Source of the DNA: Cryobacterium sp. PH31-L1
Lineage (GTDB): Bacteria; Actinomycetota; Actinomycetes; Actinomycetales; Microbacteriaceae
Length of the DNA: 64,000 nt
NCBI RefSeq assembly: GCF_030063145.1
Contig: NZ_JASISM010000007.1
Span: forward strand, 119,553-183,552
Reading direction: 5' to 3'
Shown here: positions 17,346-26,615 of the stretch, one piece after another
Numbering within the stretch: the stretch's first letter is position 1
Layout: each line of letters opens with the position of its first letter
Made by a program: the position numbers and the translations under genes
The notes under the pieces: model-generated
What the model was told of the DNA's origin: nothing
Databases searched by the model: none
Seen by the model: the letters and a program-made list of their open reading frames with translations, nothing else

Positions 17346-20129
17346 TCACCCCTGAAGTGGGTCGCCCGACGTCAGGGCTCGCTTGACCTCGGCCATGAAA
17401 GCCGATCGGTTGAAGTCTTTCGTGCCGAGCACCCGCACGGGCTGACTCGGATCGCTGTCGACCGCTGCAAGTTCCTGTTTGGTGAGCTGTTTTCCGGTGA
17501 CGACCAGAACGGGAATATGTTCGGTGCTCTCGTCGCTCTGCAATGCCAACACCACCTGGTATCCGCTGAACCCCTCCATCATCAGATTGAGCAGCACGAG
17601 GTCGGGATGCAATCTCTGCGCCATCTCGATGGCTTCATTCTTGGTGAAGGCACGCTCCACCGCATACTCCGGTCGGATCAGGAATCGTGCGATCACGTCG
17701 ACGGTTTCGGGGTCGTCGTCGGCTACGAGCACTCGTCGGGTGCGCAGCGCGTCGGGGCTGAGGCCGAGCACGTTCAGCGACTGCTGCAGCGCGGCCCGGC
17801 TGATCGGCTTTTCCAGCACGGCGGCCGCACCGTGGGTCAGAGCGAGACTGATGTCGGTGTCCCCCGCGATGATCACGATGGGTACCGCTGCAAGATCGGA
17901 GAACTCGTGCAGTCGAATCAGAAAGCCCCAGCCGTCCATTCCCGGTAGGCGGATGTCGAGGGTGATGAGACTGAGGTGCTGGTGCGGGGCGATCGCGAGG
18001 CCTTCCTCCCCGCTGGTCGCCACGATGACTCGAAAGCCCTCAGCTTCGAGCAGCAGCCGAAGCACTTCGGCACCCTTGGCGTCGTCTTCAATGACGAGGG
18101 CAACGTGCTTCTCCGACCGCGCCTCGAACTCCTGCTCCGGCCTCGACTTCGCGGCCGCGGCCAGGGAATCCGCGATCGGCTGCCCGGTCGTGGTCGAGTA
18201 CACCTCGACGTCGAGCGAAGCCGACCCCGCGTTCACTGTCGCTGCGTTTGCAGCGGTGGATGATTGAAACGGATGCGGTTTCGGCCGGTAGGTCGAAGGC
18301 TCCGTGGTGTCGGTCGGAGGAATTGCGGCCCCGCCAATGGGTGACTTTTCCGCTCCTTCCGTCGACCACGCCGGCCCTATCCGGTCGCTCGCTCCCAGCG
18401 GCAGCCACACCGCGAAGCTTGCACCCTCGCCCTCGGCGCTGGCCACCGCGACAGTCCCGCCCTGCAGCTCCACCATCTGCTTGACCGTGGCCAGTCCGAG
18501 TCCCGTTCCCTCAAATCGGCGTGCCAAAGTACTGTCGATCTGGCTGAAAGCCAGAAAGAGTTTCGACATGTCTCCCGAGGAGATGCCCATTCCCGTGTCG
18601 ATGACTCGAATCTCCAGGAAGTCCGTGACGCCGCTCTTGGGCAGGGGAAAATCATGAACGGGCCAGGAGCCGTCAATCTTTCCGACGGCGCTGCGCGGTA
18701 CGCGTTGGGCGAGGAGGGTGACCTGACCCTCGTCGGGGGTGAATTTCACCGCGTTCGAGAGCAGGTTGTAGACGATCTGTTTGGTCTTGCGCATGTCAAG
18801 CTGCGGAACGCCGAGGTCGTCTGCACCCTCAAATCGAAGCTGAATGCCGTGCGCCGAGGCGCTTTCGCGCACGATCAGCAGGCTTTGTTCCAGCAACGAG
18901 TGCACGTCAACGGCCTCCAACTCGATGTCCATCATTCCTGCCTCCACCTTGGACAGGTCGAGGATGTCGTTGATGAGGGCGAGCAGGTGATGACCACTGG
19001 TGTAGATATCACCGATATAGTCGCGCTGGGACTCACTCATGTCGCCCATGAGACCGTCTTTCAGAGCTTCGGAGAAACCGATGATCGCGTTCAACGGTGT
19101 GCGCAGTTCGTGCGACATGGTGGCCAGAAACTCAGTTTTCATGCGGCTGGCGTGCTCCAGCTCGATGTTGGTTTCCTTGAGCGCCTGCTCGAACCGTTTG
19201 CGTTCCGTGACATCGCGGGCGGAGGCGAAAACGCCCTGTACGACCCGATCTCGATCGTAGAACGTTGCCGCGTTGTAGGAGACGTCGGTTTCATCGCCGT
19301 TGAGCGCTCGCACGGTGAGCTCGTAGTCGTTGACCCTGTTCTCGGCCAGGGCCCGCCGAATCGCGGTGTCGACTCGGGCATGGTCGGTGAAGAAGTTACG
19401 GCAGGGAGCGCCGATCAGTTCGTCCCTGGTGCGACCGGTCAGTTCGACCATCTGTTGGTTGACGTCGGAGATGATGCCCATGGTGTCGGTCATCATCAGC
19501 GCATCGATATTCGATTCGATCAGGGAGCGCGTGTAGAACTGCTGATCACGCAGCCGCTGGTCGAGCACGGATTGGGCGATCTCCACCTGTTTGCGCGAGG
19601 TATTGTCGGTTCCGATCAGCAGGTAGCCGATAATGGCGGCATCGACGTCCCGCAGCGCGGTCACCGAAACGATTGCCGGAAAACGGCTACCGTCCTTACG
19701 CACCTTGGTGAGTTCATAGATGTCTTCAATGCCGCGACTCGCCTTGAAGACGAGAGCCTCAAAACCGGGCTTAATTGTGGTGCCGAACTCCAGGCTGAGC
19801 TGGGCTGCTCGCAGAACGATCTCTTCGGGGTCGTGCATCTGGGCCGCTGTGACCTTGTTCACGACTTCCTCGGCGGCGTATCCGAGCATGCGCTGCGCGC
19901 CCACATTGAAAATCTGGATCACGCCTTGGGCATCCGTTGCGATGCTGGAGAAGTTGGCACTGTTGAAGATGGCGTCCTGCAGGCTCACGGTCTGCTCCAG
20001 CAGGTTCTTCTCTAGCGCGGCAGCTTGGGCGACCGAGCTCTCGCCGCCCGGGAGACTTGCCTCAACGACAACGGTGACATCAGAAGGAACTGGCGGCCGA
20101 GAGTGATTCTTGCGGCTGTGGGGTGTCAT
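17346..20129 (-). CDS. Hybrid histidine kinase: PAS-PAS-HisKA-HATPase-REC-REC
   Basis: 927 residues, no membrane segment. Two PAS domains lie at about 55-190 and 190-320. The HisKA box SHELRTPLNAIIG places the phospho-His at residue 340, and the ATPase domain has NLLSNAVKF, DTGMGIS and GTGLGLATV. REC1 has its Asp at residue 725 (LITLDIRLPGMDG). In REC2 the same position, residue 848, is Asn (LVLLNLMMEGFSG), so it cannot be phosphorylated in the usual way. The ATG at 20129 is chosen for GGAAGG 9 nt upstream. Co-transcribed with the two-receiver regulator; the signal is probably cytoplasmic. Confidence 0.93.
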   Translation of the reverse strand: MTPHSRKNHSRPPVPSDVTVVVEASLPGGESSVAQAAALEKNLLEQTVSLQDAIFNSANFSSIATDAQGVIQIFNVGAQRMLGYAAEEVVNKVTAAQMHDPEEIVLRAAQLSLEFGTTIKPGFEALVFKASRGIEDIYELTKVRKDGSRFPAIVSVTALRDVDAAIIGYLLIGTDNTSRKQVEIAQSVLDQRLRDQQFYTRSLIESNIDALMMTDTMGIISDVNQQMVELTGRTRDELIGAPCRNFFTDHARVDTAIRRALAENRVNDYELTVRALNGDETDVSYNAATFYDRDRVVQGVFASARDVTERKRFEQALKETNIELEHASRMKTEFLATMSHELRTPLNAIIGFSEALKDGLMGDMSESQRDYIGDIYTSGHHLLALINDILDLSKVEAGMMDIELEAVDVHSLLEQSLLIVRESASAHGIQLRFEGADDLGVPQLDMRKTKQIVYNLLSNAVKFTPDEGQVTLLAQRVPRSAVGKIDGSWPVHDFPLPKSGVTDFLEIRVIDTGMGISSGDMSKLFLAFSQIDSTLARRFEGTGLGLATVKQMVELQGGTVAVASAEGEGASFAVWLPLGASDRIGPAWSTEGAEKSPIGGAAIPPTDTTEPSTYRPKPHPFQSSTAANAATVNAGSASLDVEVYSTTTGQPIADSLAAAAKSRPEQEFEARSEKHVALVIEDDAKGAEVLRLLLEAEGFRVIVATSGEEGLAIAPHQHLSLITLDIRLPGMDGWGFLIRLHEFSDLAAVPIVIIAGDTDISLALTHGAAAVLEKPISRAALQQSLNVLGLSPDALRTRRVLVADDDPETVDVIARFLIRPEYAVERAFTKNEAIEMAQRLHPDLVLLNLMMEGFSGYQVVLALQSDESTEHIPVLVVTGKQLTKQELAAVDSDPSQPVRVLGTKDFNRSAFMAEVKRALTSGDPLQG

Positions 20130-20339
20130 GTCATCACGCCTTCCGTGATCCATCGATGCGCAGTGAGCGTCACGTAGATGAGACGCTTCACGGAAAGGCT
20201 GAAGAGGCACGCGGTCGGCAACTTCGCCTCGCTTGATTGCCGCGAGTCGACCGGGGGAATTTCCCTCGGTTAAATCTATATCATGAAATACCCTCAGATA
20301 CCCCCTTATTGGGGTAGTCGCGCATGCCCACCCCGTCAC

Positions 20340-20375
20340 AAAAAAAGTTCGGGCTCGGCTTGCGCCGAACCCGAA
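20340..20375 (-). terminator. Rho-independent terminator after the large membrane protein gene
   Basis: On the minus strand TTCGGGTTCGGC, loop GCAA, GCCGAGCCCGAA forms a 12-bp stem with one mismatch, followed by C and seven T. It lies 22 nt past the stop codon at 20398 and separates that gene from the histidine kinase. Confidence 0.85.
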
Positions 20376-20397
20376 CCCGAAGTGCTGTGGTGATGGG

Positions 20398-23022
20398 TTA
20401 GTAGACCTCGGTCACCACGACCTCGCCGTCGACAACGTTGACCTCAGCGGTGACCGTAAGGTAGTTCTCCTCGGATTCATGGCGGATCTCGGAGGAGAAT
20501 CCGTAGTTTACGTCGTACGCCATGGTTACGACACCGTAGGTGTCGGTGCTGACCGTCAAACCACCCTCTTCATAGGACAGATCCACCGTGAGGTCGGGCG
20601 CCGTTACGAGGGTGTAGACCACGTTGGAGTAGTAAGAAGAGATGTACCCCAGGTACGGGCAGTCGTCCGACGCGGCCTCGCCCGCGGCGAGGCAGGTCGT
20701 GATGAGTGTATTGACGGCTTCCAGTGCGGCGGCTTCGTACTCTGCGGTTGGAGTGGCCGTGAACTCGTCGTCACTCGATACGAACTCCCCGGAGCCGCCG
20801 AGCAGCCCGCTCACGACATAGGTCACGGATGATTCTTCGAAATAGTCGGTGGCGGGCATGGCCACTTCGTAGGTGCCGGGGAAAGCCGGCAGGTTCAGCC
20901 CGCCGTCCTGTGTCGTCCCGACCGACGTACCGTTCGCCTCGAGGTCGACATCGCCCATTCTGGACGGCAAGTAGACATCGATCTGGCCCGGCTCGGCGTT
21001 CAGAATGGACCACTTATCGGCGATCAGCCAGGCGGTGCTCGTGCGGGTGAGTTTCAGCACGGCAGAATCGGCGACTCCGCCCTGTTTGAAGTGCACCTCG
21101 ATCTGGGCGACATCTCCAACAATGCTGACGTCCGAGATGGCGGCATCTTCGATGCGATCGGTTGCCAGCCCAAAGATGTCGTTGGAGAGCAGGCCGTCAC
21201 CGGCATCCGCTGACGACCCCAGCAGCTTCAGAGCCGTCGTAGCGTTGCCCTTTTCCAAGGCATCCAGGTAGGCGGTTGCGACATTCTGCGGGCCGAACAC
21301 CGAGGAACGCACGATGCCGCCTGCCACGCTGCCAGCAATGATGAGCAGTACAGCGGCACCGACGATGATGGCACCGATCTTGACTCGCTTGGCAGTGGCC
21401 GGCGACATGGTGGTGGTCGCGAACGGAAGCGGTGCCGCACCCGGCTGCCCACCCGCGGCGGGAAAGGCGCTGGCAGCGGCAGCGCTGGCGGGATCGATGC
21501 TGTACGGCATCCCCGCAGAGGCAACAGGCGCGCCAGCTGCAGCGGGCACGAGCGGTGCCGTCGGGACGACGGGCAGCAGGCGCTCCTGACCCGAGAGCTT
21601 AACCAGGACGCCAATGGTCCCTGGCGTTGCATAAGCCAGGACAACCGGCGCGACGAAGCGCGTCAGGGCCTCAATCGCAGCACCCCAGATGGCGAAGATC
21701 AGAAAAGTCCACGCAGCGGGGCCGAACGTTCCCGAGGCCGAGGCCCTTTCGGGGGCGGTCATCGACGCCGTGAACAATGCGCTGCCGAGCAGCTGGAGAA
21801 TCAAGCCGAATACCACGTACGTGGCGATGGTGGCCAACCACGACGCGGGGGCCGGGAGTACGCGGTTGCGACGAACCGCGAGCAACAGCGAGGCGACAAC
21901 CGCCAGAATGACGGCGAGCAGAACGATGAGCCAGATAAAACCGGTGACTCCCTCGGTGAACACGGAAATGCTCTGCTGAGGCTGTTGGTCGGACGCGCCG
22001 CCCAGGCCGGATAGCGCGCGCTCCAGGTCGCTCAGGTCTGCGGAGAAGGCGCCCAGCAGACCGATCACGACGGCGTTGATAGCGATGGTGAACAAGAATA
22101 CGGGGAGCACACCGACGAATTCGTCGGCTTCAGAAAGCGGAGTCAGAACGGCCAGCACGACCGCCATGACAGCGATGAACGTGCCGAGGTGCAGGGCCGC
22201 AATGCGCACGGTGCCCCACGGCAGCCAGGTTGCGCGAGCGACCAGGCGTGACCATCCGTCTGTGGCCTGCAAACGAGCCACATACGAAACGGCGAATCCA
22301 AGGACGAGTGCACCCAGGAAGGAACCGACGGATGCCGCGGAGGTGGAGCCGACAGGAATGTCCAACTCCAGGTCGGGGAACTGCACGGGCAGCACGGCCG
22401 CCAGCACTGTTGTCCCAATAGCGAGCGTGAGCCCGGACACGGCCGACAGGATGAGGGCCGAGGATGTCTGCCAAACCCCGCGCCCAACGAAACGACTGGA
22501 CAGATAGATTCCGGCCAGCAGAGCGGCGAGCACTAACAGCGGCAATGCCCCGACGCTGACACTGCCGGAGAAGACGACGAAGAAGTCAACTTCTGCCGAC
22601 GCACCCAGCTGGCCAAACATCGCCATGGCGACCAACTGCACCGGGCCGGATACAAGCCAGCCGGCCGAGAACATCTCCCAGCCGGTGAGAAGCCCGGTCA
22701 GGGCGACCGTCAGGAGTGCGACCACGAACGCCACTCCGTATCCGATTCCAGCGGATGCGATGGCTCCCCGCCACGCGCGCGGCGCGATCGTGGAGAACAC
22801 GTTCGGAGCGCTCGGCCCCTGGGCCAGGGGCCGGCCCACTGGTAGGGCGTAAGGATTTTCCTGTGTCGGCGCTGCCTGAGTAGGAGCGGCCTGGTCTGGA
22901 GCGGGCTGAGTAGGAGCGGCCTGGTCTGGAGCGGGCGGAGTCGGCGCGGGCGGAGTCGGTGGCATCGATCCAGGCTGGAACGGATTCGGTGGCGTGGACG
23001 GCGGCGTGTTTTCAAGCGACAT
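20398..23022 (-). CDS. Large polytopic membrane protein of unknown function
   Basis: 874 residues. Residues 1-75 are rich in Pro, Ala and Gln with a perfect internal repeat (PAPDQAAPTQ). Around ten or more hydrophobic segments follow between about residues 95 and 520, then a second Ala/Pro linker, one more membrane segment (VKIGAIIVGAAVLLIIAGSV) near residue 565, and a C-terminal domain of about 280 residues that is Asp/Glu/Thr-rich and probably extracellular, starting with a YLDALEKGNATTAL segment like DUF4878-type lumazine folds. ATG at 23022 has GGGGAG upstream. I recognise no enzyme motif. The gene has its own terminator. Confidence 0.85.
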   Translation of the reverse strand: MSLENTPPSTPPNPFQPGSMPPTPPAPTPPAPDQAAPTQPAPDQAAPTQAAPTQENPYALPVGRPLAQGPSAPNVFSTIAPRAWRGAIASAGIGYGVAFVVALLTVALTGLLTGWEMFSAGWLVSGPVQLVAMAMFGQLGASAEVDFFVVFSGSVSVGALPLLVLAALLAGIYLSSRFVGRGVWQTSSALILSAVSGLTLAIGTTVLAAVLPVQFPDLELDIPVGSTSAASVGSFLGALVLGFAVSYVARLQATDGWSRLVARATWLPWGTVRIAALHLGTFIAVMAVVLAVLTPLSEADEFVGVLPVFLFTIAINAVVIGLLGAFSADLSDLERALSGLGGASDQQPQQSISVFTEGVTGFIWLIVLLAVILAVVASLLLAVRRNRVLPAPASWLATIATYVVFGLILQLLGSALFTASMTAPERASASGTFGPAAWTFLIFAIWGAAIEALTRFVAPVVLAYATPGTIGVLVKLSGQERLLPVVPTAPLVPAAAGAPVASAGMPYSIDPASAAAASAFPAAGGQPGAAPLPFATTTMSPATAKRVKIGAIIVGAAVLLIIAGSVAGGIVRSSVFGPQNVATAYLDALEKGNATTALKLLGSSADAGDGLLSNDIFGLATDRIEDAAISDVSIVGDVAQIEVHFKQGGVADSAVLKLTRTSTAWLIADKWSILNAEPGQIDVYLPSRMGDVDLEANGTSVGTTQDGGLNLPAFPGTYEVAMPATDYFEESSVTYVVSGLLGGSGEFVSSDDEFTATPTAEYEAAALEAVNTLITTCLAAGEAASDDCPYLGYISSYYSNVVYTLVTAPDLTVDLSYEEGGLTVSTDTYGVVTMAYDVNYGFSSEIRHESEENYLTVTAEVNVVDGEVVVTEVY
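22876..22935. repeat. Two perfect 30-bp tandem repeats in coding sequence
   Basis: The unit beginning CTGAGTAGGAGCGGCCTGGT occurs twice without mismatch at 22876-22905 and 22906-22935. Being a multiple of three, it codes on the minus strand for two copies of a 10-residue Pro/Ala/Gln unit in the cytoplasmic tail of the large membrane protein. Copy number could vary between strains. Confidence 0.9.
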
Positions 23023-23287
23023 AAATGTCGTAATCTCCCCAAGATTGATGTGTGTCGACGGGCACAGGGTGAACATCACCTGTGCATTCCATGAGAAACT
23101 CATGGCAGTATGAGCCTATTGCACACAAAATACGTCGCTGACCGGTAAATCCGACGCTCGATCGGCCAACTCGCCGGCGCATTTCTCGGACGGCCTGATA
23201 AAACCTCTCGCTGCTCTCCGTTCACCAAGTCAGACTAGGGATGCGCTATCGCTGGCGGACGGCGCTGAATCGAAGTCGTGGATCCGC

Positions 23288-24454
23288 TCAAGCGCCCCAT
23301 CCGGCCTGGCTGCCGCCGACGCGCTCAGCGGAAATCTTCGCCTGATACCCGGATGCTGCATACGCCGTCATCGGGTCGGCCGGGAGACCCCGGCTCTCCC
23401 GCCAGGCGGCGAGCGAGGGGCGAACGTCTGTGTAGAAGGCATCCATCAGAATGCCGTTGGCTCCGAGCACATCGCCGGCGTTCTGGGCCAGGGTCAGGGC
23501 ACCCTGATCGACGAGCAGCGCGCGGGCGGTCATCTCCTGCACGTTCAGCACCGAGCGAATCTGCCCGGGGATCTTGTCTTCGACGTTGTGGCACTGATCG
23601 AGCATGAATGCCACGGTCGATTCCGGGCCGTAGCCGCCGCCGCGAATGACCTCGTAGAGAATGCGGAACAGCTGGAACGGGTCGGCCGCACCGACGATGA
23701 GGTCGTCGTCGGCGTAGAACCGCGAGTTGAAGTCGAAGGAGCCGAGCTTGCCGAGGCGCAGCAGCTGGGCGACGATGAATTCAATATTGGTGCCAGGAGC
23801 GTGATGGCCGGTGTCGAGGCAGACGCTGGCTTTCTCACCGAGCGCGACCACCTGCGCGTAGCTGGTTCCCCAGTCGGGTACATCGGTGTGGTAGAACGCG
23901 GGCTCGAAGAACTTGTATTCGAGCACGAGACGGTGGTCGTCGCCGAGGCGGGCGTAGATGGCGGCGAGTGACTCGGCGAGCCGGTCCTGGCGACCGCGGA
24001 TATCGCCCTGGCCGGGGTAATTGGTGCCGTCGGCCAGCCAGATCTTGAGGTCGGTCGACCCGGTCTGGTGCATGATATCGATGCACTCGAAGTGATGGTC
24101 GATGGCCTTCTGGCGCGTCGCCGCGTTGGTGTGAGTGAGGCTGCCGAACTTGTAGGCGTCGTCCTGAAAGGTGTTGGAGTTGACGGTGCCGAGCGTGACA
24201 CCTTGGTCGACGGCGAACGCCCGCAATGTCGAATAGTCTTCGACCTTGTCCCACGGAATGTGCAGGGCGATCTTGGGTGCGAGACCGGTGTACTGGTTGA
24301 CCGTGGCGGCATCACAGATCTTCTCTTCGATGGTGCGCGGGGTGCCCGGCGTTCCGAACACCTTGAACCGGGTTCCGGAATTACCGAACGCCCAGGAGGG
24401 CAACTCGATGGCCTGCTGCGCAAGAAGCGGCTCGATCGAAGCGAAAGTGGTCAT
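23288..24454 (-). CDS. rhaI: L-rhamnose isomerase (RhaI, actinobacterial/Pseudomonas stutzeri type)
   Basis: 388-residue TIM-barrel isomerase converting L-rhamnose to L-rhamnulose. Segments such as LHIPWDKVEDY, LVLEYKFFEPAFYHTDVPDWG (metal-binding Glu and His region) and CLDTGHHAPGTNIE match the RhaI type that differs from E. coli RhaA. The ATG at 24454 fits the family start. It is the last gene of the long minus-strand operon that begins with the cupin gene, 40 nt after the phosphatase stop, and supplies rhamnulose for RhaB on the opposite strand. Confidence 0.92.
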   Translation of the reverse strand: MTTFASIEPLLAQQAIELPSWAFGNSGTRFKVFGTPGTPRTIEEKICDAATVNQYTGLAPKIALHIPWDKVEDYSTLRAFAVDQGVTLGTVNSNTFQDDAYKFGSLTHTNAATRQKAIDHHFECIDIMHQTGSTDLKIWLADGTNYPGQGDIRGRQDRLAESLAAIYARLGDDHRLVLEYKFFEPAFYHTDVPDWGTSYAQVVALGEKASVCLDTGHHAPGTNIEFIVAQLLRLGKLGSFDFNSRFYADDDLIVGAADPFQLFRILYEVIRGGGYGPESTVAFMLDQCHNVEDKIPGQIRSVLNVQEMTARALLVDQGALTLAQNAGDVLGANGILMDAFYTDVRPSLAAWRESRGLPADPMTAYAASGYQAKISAERVGGSQAGWGA

Positions 24455-24494
24455 GAGGTGATCCTGTTCTCTTGGAGGGTGTTGAGCTTGGTCG

Positions 24495-25103
24495 TCAAGG
24501 TGTCAGCGGAACGTTGTAGCTGAGCAGCGCGGTGCCTTGCGTCGTCCAGGACACCGTCGTGATGCCTACATTGAGCACTGCGGGGAAGACCGCGCGGTAG
24601 CGGTCTGCCGGAATCCCCAATGCGCGACAGAGAATGAGGCGCATAAGGGTCGAATGCATGACAACGAGCGCCGTTCCAGCAGGATGCTTGGCGGCGATCG
24701 CCGCGAGGGCAGTCCAGGCTCGCTCGGCGGCGTCGACCCCCGGCTCGGCCCCCGGCAGCGGGGATGTACCCGGATGTTCGACGAATCGGGCGGCTTCTTC
24801 GGGAAACGATGCCCTCATTTCTGCAGAGGTCAGCCCCTCTCCCCGCCCAAAGTCGACTTCACGCAGCGCGGGAACGACGCTGAGAGGGAGCCCGAGCGCC
24901 ATCGCCGATGGAGTAGCGGTGATCACGGCGCGCGACAGGTCGGAGGCGTAGACCGCGTCGATCGGCTGCCCCTGGGCCCAGCGTGCAAGATCTTCGGCCT
25001 GGGCGATACCGAGCTCGGTGAGCGCGACATTTGAACTTCCGACGTAGCGATTTTCGGCGTGCCACGCTGTCTCGCCGTGACGCACGAGAAACAGGGTCGT
25101 CAC
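24495..25103 (-). CDS. Histidine phosphatase family protein, kinase-coupled copy 1
   Basis: 202 residues, phosphoglycerate-mutase-like. Motifs: FLVRHGETAWHAENRYVGS with the phospho-His, SDLSRAVITATPSA, LREVDFGRGEGLTSAEM with the acidic general acid, and VVMHSTLMRLILCR, where HST replaces the more usual HGG. Translation starts at GTG 25103, which overlaps the kinase stop (GTGA). It is clearly paralogous to the gene at 61999-62601, which is also coupled to a kinase of the same type. Acting on the kinase product, as phosphatase or mutase, is inference. Confidence 0.88.
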   Translation of the reverse strand: MTTLFLVRHGETAWHAENRYVGSSNVALTELGIAQAEDLARWAQGQPIDAVYASDLSRAVITATPSAMALGLPLSVVPALREVDFGRGEGLTSAEMRASFPEEAARFVEHPGTSPLPGAEPGVDAAERAWTALAAIAAKHPAGTALVVMHSTLMRLILCRALGIPADRYRAVFPAVLNVGITTVSWTTQGTALLSYNVPLTP

Positions 25104-26587
25104 GGTGTGATCCAGTTCTTCGAGCCGAGTTCGGCGACGAATCTGTCGTAGCGATCGTTCCAGAGCGCCGCCGGAGCGGAGCGCGGCTCGACGACCCGCC
25201 CAACGATCGACATGCGCGAGGCGGTTTCGGGCAGAGAGCTTCCGGCTGTTCCCGCCCACGCGGCCAGGACAGCCATGCCAATCGACCCCTCGGACAATCG
25301 CGGAATACTGATCGTGCGTCCGAGCAGATCGGCACGAAGTTGGGTCCACCATTCGTTGTACGTGCCTCCCCCGGACGAACTCAATGTGCCGTCGACGGCG
25401 GCAGCGCGAGCCATCATCTCCAGACTGAGGCGTTCGACGCAGGCGGTACCCAGCATGATCGAGGCGAGGAGAAGGTCTGGGTCGAGCAGAGTTGCGGCTG
25501 CGCTGAGGCTGTAGTCAATCCCGTCAACGGTGACGAACCCGTGAGCATCGGGGCGGATCACGGGGAAGCGCTCACCGGTACCGGCCAGAGGATAACTCGT
25601 CGGAATCGATGAGAGCCGGTGCCCCAGGCCGCTCAGGCGCGCGGATGCCCCCGCCAGGTTGATGGAGGGTAGCGCGGCGGTGATCGCTCCGGCACCGACG
25701 CTCGAGGCACCGCCCGGAAACCACAGTCCGTCGTGGGGCGCGCGATGCGAGTAGACCGCTCCGCCGTCGTCGATGATGATGCGGTCGGACACCCCCTTGA
25801 GCACCATGGTGGTCCCGATCGTGGTGTGCCAGTCACCCAGGCCAAGAGTTGCTGCGCTGAGTTGCGCGGCACAGCCGTCGGTCATTCCGGCGAAGACGGG
25901 AATGCCGACGGGCAACCCGGTCACGTCGGCCCACGATGCCCCCGATCGGCCGAGCTCCGTGCCGGGAGCGACGACGCTCGGCAACTGGTCGGGGTCGATG
26001 CCGAGTGCGCTGAGGGCGCAGACGGGCCATTCCAGTGCAAGTAGGTCGTATCCCGATTTAAGGGAGTGACTCCAGTCAGACGCGACACGCGTTCCGACGA
26101 TTGCGGATGCCAGCACGTCGGCTTGGTGGGCGACCCAGCGATTCTTGGGAAGCAAGCCGTTGCGCGCGAGCCAGGCAATCTTCGGCAGGGCCCAGGTCGG
26201 CTGAATTTTGTAGCCCAGTCGCGCCCAGCGCGCCGGGTCAGACAGGTTGGCTTCCGCTCCGATCGCTCCAGCCCTGGCGTCGTCGTACATGAGGCCGGTC
26301 GAACACGGCCGACCCGCGGCATCCACTGTTGTGATGGTGCCGGAGGTTGCGCAGATGGATACCCCCGCGATGCGGGCTACGGACGTGGACGCTAGTGACG
26401 CCAGTGCCACGGCCAGCGCTGACCCGGCATGGTTGATCCAATCCTGCGGATCCTGTTCGTGTCTGTCACCCGTTCTCCGACTCACCAGGGGCGCAGCGGA
26501 TGACGCGGCGACATGCCCCTCATCGTCGACGATGGATACCTTCGCACTCTGAGTGCCGAGATCGATGCCGATCCACAGCGCTGTCAT
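25100..26587 (-). CDS. FGGY-family carbohydrate kinase, copy 1 (ribulokinase-like clade)
   Basis: 495-residue FGGY kinase: N-terminal WIGIDLGTQSAKVS phosphate loop and C-terminal SSSGGGTYNEWWTQL adenosine-site segment. The usual GQMHG-like sugar motif is replaced by ATSGTITTVDAAGRP followed by GLMYDDARAG, as I recall for the SePSK/AtXK-1 D-ribulokinase clade; that placement is tentative. It is separate from the true rhamnulokinase at 38623. It shares long identical blocks with the kinase at 60500, for example SDWSHSLKSGYDLL and FAGMTDGCAAQL. Overlaps the phosphatase gene by 4 nt and follows the aldolase by 28 nt. Confidence 0.9.
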   Translation of the reverse strand: MTALWIGIDLGTQSAKVSIVDDEGHVAASSAAPLVSRRTGDRHEQDPQDWINHAGSALAVALASLASTSVARIAGVSICATSGTITTVDAAGRPCSTGLMYDDARAGAIGAEANLSDPARWARLGYKIQPTWALPKIAWLARNGLLPKNRWVAHQADVLASAIVGTRVASDWSHSLKSGYDLLALEWPVCALSALGIDPDQLPSVVAPGTELGRSGASWADVTGLPVGIPVFAGMTDGCAAQLSAATLGLGDWHTTIGTTMVLKGVSDRIIIDDGGAVYSHRAPHDGLWFPGGASSVGAGAITAALPSINLAGASARLSGLGHRLSSIPTSYPLAGTGERFPVIRPDAHGFVTVDGIDYSLSAAATLLDPDLLLASIMLGTACVERLSLEMMARAAAVDGTLSSSGGGTYNEWWTQLRADLLGRTISIPRLSEGSIGMAVLAAWAGTAGSSLPETASRMSIVGRVVEPRSAPAALWNDRYDRFVAELGSKNWITP

Positions 26588-26615
26588 CGCCACTCTGGAC
26601 CTGTTCCAACCGGCA

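Noticed and set aside
18654..20015. 453-codon plus-strand frame opposite the hybrid kinase
   Set aside because: Shadow of the kinase; the minus frame has intact HisKA and ATPase boxes.
22876..22935. CRISPR-like array
   Set aside because: Only two adjacent copies without spacers, inside a coding sequence and in frame: a protein repeat.
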